The notes under the pieces were generated by a model. It worked only from the letters and a program-made list of their open reading frames with translations, searched no databases and had not been told where the DNA came from. From contig NZ_CP006745.1 of assembly GCF_000510265.1 (NCBI RefSeq), positions 1,447,654 to 1,511,653 of the forward strand: DNA of 64,000 nt. Reading direction: 5' to 3'. The DNA is from Candidatus Endolissoclinum faulkneri L5. Its GTDB lineage: Bacteria; Pseudomonadota; Alphaproteobacteria; Thalassobaculales; Thalassobaculaceae. A program made the position numbers and the translations under genes. Positions 56,354-64,000 of this stretch are shown piece after piece. Position 1 is the stretch's first letter, and every line of letters begins with the position of its first letter.

Positions 56354-58997
56354 ACAACCTTTTATAAACTACGTACCCAATTTTTAGTTAATCTTTAACA
56401 AAAGATTAACTTTATAATAACATTTTATACTAAAATTATCAGCAAAGAGAATAATCAAGCTTTTCTTATTAATTACACAATTCTTATCCAGTCAAAAATG
56501 AAAATTTTAATTAATCTATAATCGCCGGTGATAGTGATAATAGCTTATGATATTTAACATAATCAATGCTATATAAAAATATACTTGTTTATTAGCAATA
56601 ATAACGTAAGTTAATAACTTACTATGGCAAAAGTAATATTTAACATATTTAAATACCGACTTCCGCTTGAATTAATACAATGATGCTTGTTTTGTTATCA
56701 ATGAATGAATTTAGCATTCAGTTGAGTATTATGAAGTTAGAGCAATTAACCGATCGTACAGAATTATCCAGTTAATAATCTTACGTTAAGCGGGATTATT
56801 AACTGGATAATTAAATTTACTTGATCAAACACAAGTTAAAATCTTATTTAAAATTAAATAAGAAAGTGCTGTAATAAGATTTAAGTATAAAAACAATTGC
56901 TAAATTAATAATTACATTCTATCTCTTACAGAAGTTAAAAATTTTTCTAAACTAATGAATACTAATAATTGCAGATGAATAAAAGAGAACATAATAACAA
57001 TTTATTTGTATTCATTATTAATACTAGGTTTTGTAAAAAGTTCTTATCAAGACATTAAAGTAAATAAGTATTTTGCAACCAATTATAACAAAAATGCTAA
57101 TATATTATATATTATATATTATATATTGCTGATCCAGCATTTAATTAAGAAATATTTTTTTTAAATAAATAACGCTCATTTTTCAAGCAGTCATTAAGGT
57201 TATTTTTATATTTTATTACTAATAACAACATTTCGGTTATATTAATCTAAATTTATCTTATAATATTCCAATGAAATAATTATCGAGCTACAGCAGGTTA
57301 AATGCAAAAAATTTAAGTAAGTTAAACATCCATAAATATGCATAAAAGATTAAATGGCTAATGCAATTAATTTACAAAAATAGCCGCATGCAATAGAGCA
57401 TAGAAAAATTATATCATTACGACTAAGCGCAAAGTGTAATAATTATAAAACACCAAAGATCTACAGTTAATCTACGTATGAGACCAAAAGATGACAAATT
57501 TCATTTTTTCATATAATTAATTGTAAAATATTTTTATTGAACAATAGCATAGCTATAAAAAATTTCGGACCCTTAAATTAAAAAGTTAATTATTAAACCT
57601 AATCTGCATTATAAATTAAAACATCAAAGATAAGTAGTAAAAACTAGTAATTGTTATTATTTAACTACTTTATTATAAATAAATAAAATTTTTTAATTAA
57701 AGCCAAAGCTTCCTAATTAATTTAGATTTTAATTATGCAGTCTAATAGATAAAGCACAAAGATTTACTTGCTCAGATCTATTAAAAATAAAAGCAGGTCA
57801 CTAAGTTTCTTAAACTTGCATTAATAAATCAAATTTTTATACAGAAAGTATTTTATCAAAAAGCCGCTAAAAGCCGCTAATTATATTTAGCAAATCTTAA
57901 TCACTTTTAATAGATCATTATTTATTTCTAAACTAGAAGAATGATAAGATATACTATTAAGCTATGACAAGTTAAAAGCAATAATTTCTATCATTGAATA
58001 ATGCGTATACTATCCACAACACTTTAAGAAGTGTATAATCAAATACCTGGTCCGATATTTATACTAATAGCTACTTACTAGCTGACGAAACTAAAATTTC
58101 AACAAGATAATTAATTATAATTGTAAAAAAAACAATCGAAGTATATTTCAATTTTTTTAAATAATTCCAATAAATTACTTAAAAAAAAGATATAGTTGAC
58201 AACGTCTTTATTCTAAAGACAAGCGTATAGAATACTGAAAATTATCTGCTAGATTTATATCAAAATTGACTATATATCTCTCCAAGACATATAGCTATCG
58301 GTGCTTATACTATACTTTTTAACAAGTACAGCTAATCAAGTATTAATAATCATTAAGAAGCCCTGACCAGCATCTATAAATTTTATCCGGCATAAAATAA
58401 ATAAGCATTTCATTACAATTTAGAAAATACTTAATCAATCATCTATCAAGATAGATGCTAGTATCCTTTCTTCTGCCTCCTATATTAAATTTCCATTCAA
58501 AAAAAGTTTTGCAACATTCGTAAACAAAAGAATAAAAACTTCTTTATAGTCAAAAATATAAAGCGATTTGTATTATAGGAATAAAATTATAGTCAAAAAT
58601 TCAAGTAAAAAACCAATGTCATGATTTATCCGCAGTTCGGACATTATATTACTGACAGAATAGTTAAATAAATCAGCAAAGAATAAAAATAAACTTAGCA
58701 GGCAAAGACAATTGTCTAGTAGATTTTAATTATCGCAAGATTAACGTTGTTTAGATATAAATTTAAGCACCTATGGATAAACACAATATATTAAATTAGT
58801 TAACCTTATTCCATAATTTAAAGTTTTTTGATTTTTAGAGGCAATCAGGAAAGACCTTGGACAATATTAACAATTGTTTTAAGATAAGATAAATTGATAA
58901 AGAGTAATATTTCTTTGTAGAACTTTTATTTATGCAAAGCAATTTTAGTTAATTGTCTAAAACAAATAATCAATTTCTCCGAAATATGAGTGTAATC
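56354..58997. other. 2.6 kb gene-free spacer
   Basis: The longest non-coding stretch of the housekeeping part, between mnmE and mltA, which both lie on the minus strand. It is very AT-rich and contains a 19-bp-arm hairpin at 56762-56812, an ATATTATAT-type repeat (about 57100-57127) and a 10-bp duplication near 57861-57880. No gene remnant was recognised. Confidence 0.78.
56762..56812. repeat. Perfect hairpin, 19-bp arms
   Basis: AATTATCCAGTTAATAATC (56762-56780) and its exact complement (56794-56812) flank a 13-base loop, about 410 bases upstream of the mnmE start. Confidence 0.95.
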
Positions 58998-60212
58998 TTA
59001 GTGCATATAATTTGGGTTAACGCTTAGAGGAAGCAAAAGCCACATACGACCTCTAGCCTTCATAGACCCAGCCATTTCCCCAGCACTTTTTCCAGAACCC
59101 CAAAAAAAATCACCGCGAATTGGGCCACGAATTGCACCTCCGGTATCTTGAGCAACCGTCAATCTCTTGATCCCTTTAGGATAATAATCATAGTCGATAT
59201 CAACCCAAATTGGTACCCCTAGCGCATGCTTAGTACGATCTACTGCTAAAGAGCGCCCAGCCGTTAACACCACTCCCTGAGCTCCGATAGGCCCTTCCCC
59301 ACTTATTTCATGAAAAAAAATATAAGAAGGATTAAGATTCATCACAGAATACATTTGCTTGGGATGATTCTTTAGCCATGTATGAATTGTCTGCATCGAT
59401 ATATCATCATGCTTCAGATATCCTTTCTTTATCAAATAACGCCCAATGGGAAAATAAAGATGTCCATTCTGTCCGTCATAAGCAACACGGGTAGAACTAC
59501 CGTCTGGTAAAATGATAAGACCAGAACCTTGAATATGCAAAAAAAATGCTTCTATGGGATCTGCTAAATAAAAAATCGGCTTGACCTTATCTTTTAAAGA
59601 GCCACCCTCAATATCGGCACGACTGTCATAAAGTTTCATTTGCAATCCTCCAACTCGTCCAGCAATGCGTCCTCCTTTCATATTTTTACGAAAATCACCT
59701 AAATTTAAGGTAATCAAATCATCTGGACAAGGATACAACGGTACAGTATATTTAGTAGCATCGTATCTACGTGCGCCGCGAACCTGCGGCTCATAATAAC
59801 CAGTAAAAATACCATCGCTCGCAATTTCATCTGAAGCGCGCCAAACAGCAAAATACTCTTCAAACACCGCCCGAGCTGTTGCAGCAGTACTATTAGCTCG
59901 AAAGCGATCCTCCAATGCCGTACAAGCTTTGCGCCAATCTCCAACTGTACCAAAACGTGGAAGAGCAGCACTTATATACTTATCATCATCATTCTCTAAC
60001 ATGCGAGAACAAGAGCTTAGTACAGCTGGCATTGCTGCATCAACATTATCTTCTAACCATCCAGAAAGATTAGCAAAATTATACCTAGATAATAATAAGG
60101 TTTTTCCTTCTTCTGCTGTAGAAAAATTATTGACTGAACATGTAATTAAAATGTTCAGCAGCAATGATACAGCGATTAACACTAGAATTTGCTTATTCTT
60201 CTTCAGGAACAC
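58998..60212 (-). CDS. mltA: Membrane-bound lytic murein transglycosylase A
   Basis: A 404-residue enzyme that cleaves the glycan strands of peptidoglycan with formation of 1,6-anhydro ends. A hydrophobic N-terminus (about 8-28) acts as signal sequence or anchor. The MltA domain shows GYYEPQVRGARRYD and FFLHIQGSGLIILPDG, and the C-terminal 3D domain shows AQDTGGAIRGPIRGDFFWG with the conserved aspartates. The Cys in LITCS is not a good lipobox because Thr precedes it. The start overlaps the end of the Tim44-like gene by 20 bases, an arrangement common in alphaproteobacteria. Confidence 0.93.
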   Translation of the reverse strand: MFLKKNKQILVLIAVSLLLNILITCSVNNFSTAEEGKTLLLSRYNFANLSGWLEDNVDAAMPAVLSSCSRMLENDDDKYISAALPRFGTVGDWRKACTALEDRFRANSTAATARAVFEEYFAVWRASDEIASDGIFTGYYEPQVRGARRYDATKYTVPLYPCPDDLITLNLGDFRKNMKGGRIAGRVGGLQMKLYDSRADIEGGSLKDKVKPIFYLADPIEAFFLHIQGSGLIILPDGSSTRVAYDGQNGHLYFPIGRYLIKKGYLKHDDISMQTIHTWLKNHPKQMYSVMNLNPSYIFFHEISGEGPIGAQGVVLTAGRSLAVDRTKHALGVPIWVDIDYDYYPKGIKRLTVAQDTGGAIRGPIRGDFFWGSGKSAGEMAGSMKARGRMWLLLPLSVNPNYMH

Positions 60213-60867
60213 AGACTAAAACCAGTTCCCAGTTCGGATCACTGGAACGAACATCACGCTTAAAAGTCCAAATATCGATTAGCGTATCAACGCTATCAGG
60301 ATCATTGGCCAATTCCTTGTTGGAGTCATTTATATTTACTCTTACGTGTTCAGTGACAAACTTGAGAGTTATTAATGCCTCGTAACCAATAAGCTCAGCT
60401 CCAGTAATATCAATAGAACGAAAAGTTATAATAGAGGTTTTTTGAATCTCTTTAGCTTGTTCACGATCTTCGATCGCATGCATAAAACTGCTGTAAAGAG
60501 GAATGGACAAAAGAGATTTTAGCATATCCACATCGCCTGTCTCATAAGCTTTAACAATCATCTCAAAGGCAACGCGCGCACCGGTAAGAAATTTTCTCTC
60601 ATCAAACTTACTATCAGCTTGCTTAATACAAGCCAATCTATCCGTTGACGAAGTAATTTCATTATTTTCAGGAGATTCCCTTACCACGCGGTCAGAAAGC
60701 GATATGATATTACCATTATCAGTTTCTTGCGTGGATGGCGAAAAATGGTCTGTTCGCTTTTTCTCATTATCAGTACGTCGACCTAATACGTTACGTAGCT
60801 TCAAAATCAAAAAACCCGCAATCATAGCATAAATAATAACTTCAAAAAGTGGAAAACTAGACCCCAT
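60193..60867 (-). CDS. Tim44/TimA-like domain protein
   Basis: A 224-residue protein with one N-terminal membrane helix (about 8-24, EVIIYAMIAGFLILKL), a basic segment (RNVLGRRTDNEK) and, after a variable linker, a C-terminal Tim44-like domain (about 90-220) with FLTGARVAFEMIVKAYETGDVDMLKSLLS. The bacterial TimA proteins are inner-membrane homologues of the mitochondrial import subunit Tim44; their role is not settled. ATG 60867 is preferred: AGGA lies ten bases upstream and the family starts just before the helix; the frame extends to 60930. It overlaps mltA and is probably co-transcribed with it. Confidence 0.87.
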   Translation of the reverse strand: MGSSFPLFEVIIYAMIAGFLILKLRNVLGRRTDNEKKRTDHFSPSTQETDNGNIISLSDRVVRESPENNEITSSTDRLACIKQADSKFDERKFLTGARVAFEMIVKAYETGDVDMLKSLLSIPLYSSFMHAIEDREQAKEIQKTSIITFRSIDITGAELIGYEALITLKFVTEHVRVNINDSNKELANDPDSVDTLIDIWTFKRDVRSSDPNWELVLVCVPEEE

Positions 60868-62224
60868 GTATATTATGTCCTTAGGATGAGACAAGGGAGG
60901 GGAGATTATCCACCCGTTTAATATGCCCAACCCCGATACAGCATAATCCCCACAAGCAACGTAAATTTATAAACTTATGGAAAGAAAATATATTCATCGC
61001 TTTGAATAAGCCACGATAATTAATTCTAGTTACCTATAAAATAGATAGGGTATTAATTTCAAAGGGCAAGAATGAACTTAACCATTCTCCTTATTATATC
61101 TAATATTAGATATAATAAACTTTGACTATATCAAAAAATCTAAAACCAAATTAATTTGATATTAAATCAACAGTGATCATAAGATTTATTATATACATAA
61201 TTTAAAGTATTCCACCACAATACAATCGATTATATCTTTAAAATAGCCATTAAATAATACAATAATATTTATATCTTCAGTGATCTTTAGTTTGTTAAAT
61301 TTTAAATACTATTTTCACTTAAGATAGTACCTAATTATGTATAAAGTTCTGGGATATTATGTTAGTTTCCTCGTTATTTCTATCACTGCTTAATTATAAC
61401 CCAGAATAACAAAACTGTATATTTTTTATAATACCTAGCTTATCCATAAATATTATTATCTTGTAAGATTAATTGCCGACAAGAAAATACGCTCTTAGCA
61501 TATCTTAAATCTTAAGAAAACCACAGATTATAAAACGCGATTTAAATAAAAAACTCTTAACCAATAGCGGCAAAATCCTGTCTCATTTAAGCGCTTGCAG
61601 GTAATAAGTAGTTTATATATCAGACAAGTTATTCTAGAATGAAAATCATACTAACAATTATAAATGTGGAATTATAATTGTTGTTATGATGGACATACAG
61701 GTATTTTATTGATTTATACAATACCTGTATGTCCATCATAACAAAATTTTTACCTATTAAAAGTAAGATAAATTATCAAAAGTATAACTAAAATAAAATG
61801 TTTATATTTATCTCTGCTATAGCTGAACTCAGTTAATAAAATCAATATTAAAAGAGTATACTATAAAAATATAAAATTCAATTATTAATAATTTAATAGC
61901 GATAATAAGATAATTACAAATTTTATTCTTTATAAAATCTTAGTTTTAATTAGTTAACGCTGGATAACATCCGTATATTAGAATACTAAATACAAAATAA
62001 AAACAAACATCCCTTATTCGAAGAATACCATAATCACATAGCAAGTGTGTAACACAGAAAATAACTACTCAAGGTTACCGATACATTGCGCTATTTAATT
62101 AATAAGATACCTAAATTAATAAGATACCTAAAATCTCCTCCTTACATTTGAGATTATCGAGAAGTTTAATCGTAACTTTAACAAGATATTTTTACTTGTA
62201 ATAATCTTAACTAATTAAGATAAC
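60868..62224. other. 1.35 kb gene-free spacer
   Basis: AT-rich DNA between the cytochrome c gene and the Tim44-like gene. It contains a 25-bp-arm inverted repeat (61681-61744) and a 17-bp tandem pair (about 62097-62131). Nothing coding was recognised. Confidence 0.78.
61681..61744. repeat. Perfect inverted repeat, 25-bp arms
   Basis: Arms 61681-61705 and 61720-61744 are exact complements with a 14-base loop; AAATTTTT follows on the plus strand. The arms contain GATGGACATACAGGTA, richer in GC than the surroundings. It is far from any gene end (about 480 bases from the cytochrome c stop). Confidence 0.95.
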
Positions 62225-62614
62225 TTATTTGGCTACTTGCTCTAAGTAAGATATCACATCGTACCGATCTTGGATATTCTTCAAACCAACAAAAGGCATT
62301 TTATTACCTGGCAATGCTTTCTTAGGATTTTCCAAATATATATTTAAATTATTTGCATCCCATATAATTCCATAGTTTTTCATTGCTTCTGAATAACGTT
62401 TATACCCCTCAGCAGTACCAGCACGACGTCCTATAACTCTATAAAGAGACGGGCCTTGACGATGTTTTCCATTCTCCACTGTATGACATGCTTGACATTT
62501 ACGAAAAACATTTTTACCAGCGATCGGATCTCCATTCTGAGCGAATACGAAAGAAGGAAAAAGTAACATCCATACTAAAAGAGTAAACCGAATAGGTAAA
62601 CTGATTAAGATCAT
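62225..62614 (-). CDS. Class I c-type cytochrome (cytochrome c2-like)
   Basis: A 129-residue secreted electron carrier. A signal peptide spans residues 1-25 (cleavage after VFA), followed by the haem-binding motif CQACH (Cys40, Cys43, His44), the conserved QGPSLYRVIGRRAGT and the Met ligand in GNKMPFVG. The mature protein of about 104 residues fits the mitochondrial/cytochrome c2 group that carries electrons from the bc1 complex to cytochrome oxidase. This indicates aerobic respiration was retained. It is a single gene. The ATG at 62614 is followed immediately by the signal peptide. Confidence 0.93.
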   Translation of the reverse strand: MILISLPIRFTLLVWMLLFPSFVFAQNGDPIAGKNVFRKCQACHTVENGKHRQGPSLYRVIGRRAGTAEGYKRYSEAMKNYGIIWDANNLNIYLENPKKALPGNKMPFVGLKNIQDRYDVISYLEQVAK

Positions 62615-63013
62615 AAAAATATTTGCTCCTAAAAGATAATATTGCCATAAATTAATAAAAACATACTATTGTATATAAAATTAACCACTAATTTTGTATA
62701 TAATAGTACCAATCATTCTTGATATTACAACATTGCCATAGCAGCTAATTGCTACCCCCAAAGAAAAAATATGAATATTAAAATTAAATCAACCTTTTAT
62801 AGTATAAATCTAAATTAAGATACTAGTTATAGTATAAATCTAATTAAGATACTAGTTAACAATACATCATCTAAAATACAGCTATTTTTAGAAACTTGTA
62901 AGCCTTAGAAACAATCTAAGAAAATAAGATAAAAATTAAACAAATTTATAGCATTCGGCATTAATAAATTTAACATCCAAACCAAATATGTATTCGTGGA
63001 AGTCTACGATAGC
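62615..63013. other. Short gene-free spacer
   Basis: About 400 bases of AT-rich DNA between cytochrome c and tRNA-Gly, holding the promoters of both and a 29/30-bp tandem duplication. Confidence 0.75.
62797..62855. repeat. 30/29-bp tandem duplication
   Basis: Two adjacent copies (62797-62826, 62827-62855) differing only by one A in an A run; each contains AGTATAAATCTA and GATACTAG. Confidence 0.95.
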
Positions 63014-63087
<74 letters not shown>

Positions 63088-63352
63088 AACATGCACCCCC
63101 CCCCATAGTATTATAGATTATAATATAATTTACCTATAAAGTATTCTTGTAATATTTAAAAAGTAATAAAGAAATAAATTTAGATGTTAATCCATTACTT
63201 AGCTAAAAGCAATTGTAAATTTCTAAACTATTTTACCTGATTCTCACCGAATAAAGCTTTTATTTATAATTTGAAATGATGACTATAGCGTAAAAACTGA
63301 ACTAGTAATTTAAAAAATAAAATTTATTTTTTGTGATAGGAGAAATCTTAGT

Positions 63353-64000
63353 ATGAGTAATTACCGTACACTAGATGATATTAAAGTCAAAGGTAAGCGT
63401 GTATTACTACGACTTGATCTAAATATTCCAATGAATAATGGCTTCATAAAAGACGTTACTAGAATTAAACGGGCTGCCCCTACTATCGTAGAACTATCCA
63501 ATAACGGTGCCAAAATAATAATTATTTCCCACTACGGTAGACCTAAAAAAAAGCCAGATCCTCAACTATCGCTGAAGACAATTCTTGAACCACTAGTAAA
63601 AGCTACTGGACGTCAGATTAACTTCGCGCATGATTGCATTGGTGTAGCCGCGGAAAATGCAGTTGCCAACTTATCAGAAGGCGAAATAGTGCTATTAGAG
63701 AACCTACGCTTCCACAATGGTGAGCAAACAAACGATATTAACTTTGCATTAAATCTCGCTAAACTTGCCGATATCTACGTAAACGACGCTTTCTCCGTCT
63801 CTCATCGGGCTCACGCTTCTATAAAAGGAGTAGCACATATTTTGCCTGCATTTGCTGGACGTTTAATGGAAGCAGAATTAAACGCTCTAAACTGCACCCT
63901 GCTTGGTCCAGTGATAGTCGTTATCGGCGGCGATAAAGTCAGTACAAAATTGAACATACTAATTAATCTTGTTTCTCAGGTTGAAGTGCTTGCTATTGGA
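63353..64000 (+). CDS. pgk: Phosphoglycerate kinase, 3' end beyond window
   Basis: The first 216 codons of a glycolytic/gluconeogenic enzyme that transfers phosphate between 1,3-bisphosphoglycerate and ADP. Family motifs are KRVLLRLDLNIPMNNG near residue 15, ISHYGRPKKK, LLENLRFHNGEQ, YVNDAFSVSHRAHAS and VIGGDKVSTKL. Two positions differ from the common consensus: FSVSHRAHAS replaces FSAAHRAHAS, and GGDKVS replaces GGAKVS. The ATG at 63353 has AGGAGA nine bases upstream, one of the best ribosome binding sites in the window. The C-terminal nucleotide-binding domain lies outside. Confidence 0.95.
   Translation, partial: MSNYRTLDDIKVKGKRVLLRLDLNIPMNNGFIKDVTRIKRAAPTIVELSNNGAKIIIISHYGRPKKKPDPQLSLKTILEPLVKATGRQINFAHDCIGVAAENAVANLSEGEIVLLENLRFHNGEQTNDINFALNLAKLADIYVNDAFSVSHRAHASIKGVAHILPAFAGRLMEAELNALNCTLLGPVIVVIGGDKVSTKLNILINLVSQVEVLAIG

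Overview
The window looks like part of the reduced, AT-rich chromosome of an alphaproteobacterial symbiont that makes a complex polyketide. The alphaproteobacterial reading rests on gene content and order: ribF-ileS-lspA followed by a DUF3035-type lipoprotein, tRNA-Leu(CAG)-short RNase D-lptC-lptA-lptB, mnmE-mnmG-rsmG, a Tim44-like protein overlapping mltA, and an NDUFA9-type NAD-binding protein. Giant trans-AT polyketide synthase (PKS) genes beside long, eroded non-coding stretches match what is known of the tunicate symbiont 'Candidatus Endolissoclinum faulkneri', the patellazole producer. That assignment is my inference and was not checked against any database.

Positions 1-29949 hold three minus-strand PKS genes, transcribed from right to left. 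The first (29949-20614) encodes KS-ACP-KS-DH-KR-MT-ACP-KS. After a hairpin terminator and about 3 kb without genes comes a 1251-residue protein with luciferase-like monooxygenase-KS-MT (17621-13866). It overlaps by ATGA with a giant gene that is still open at the left edge (13869 to 1; 4623 codons visible), encoding ACP-KS-DH-KR-MT-ACP-KS-DH-KR-ACP-KS-DH-KR-(start of an MT). No acyltransferase, thioesterase, loading module or NRPS domain is visible, so malonyl loading must occur in trans and the rest of the pathway must lie outside the window. Several domains depart from consensus: a KS without its second catalytic His, a DH with a broken first motif, and a KS with no ACP before the next KS.

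Positions 30-64 kb hold a thinned set of housekeeping genes: gloB, an rRNA pseudouridine synthase, ribF, ileS, lspA, a lipoprotein, an NDUFA9-like protein, rnd, three LPS-transport genes (lptC, lptA, lptB), a YggT protein, ahcY, rsmG, mnmG, mnmE, mltA, a Tim44-like gene, a cytochrome c, the start of pgk, and tRNAs for Leu, Ala and Gly. Only roughly 55 percent of this part is coding by my count. Runs of 0.4 to 2.6 kb separate the operons where other alphaproteobacteria usually carry more genes. These spacers hold many perfect hairpins and many two- or three-copy micro-tandem duplications. By contrast the PKS reading frames are intact over about 27 kb, as expected if the polyketide is under strong selection in a decaying genome.
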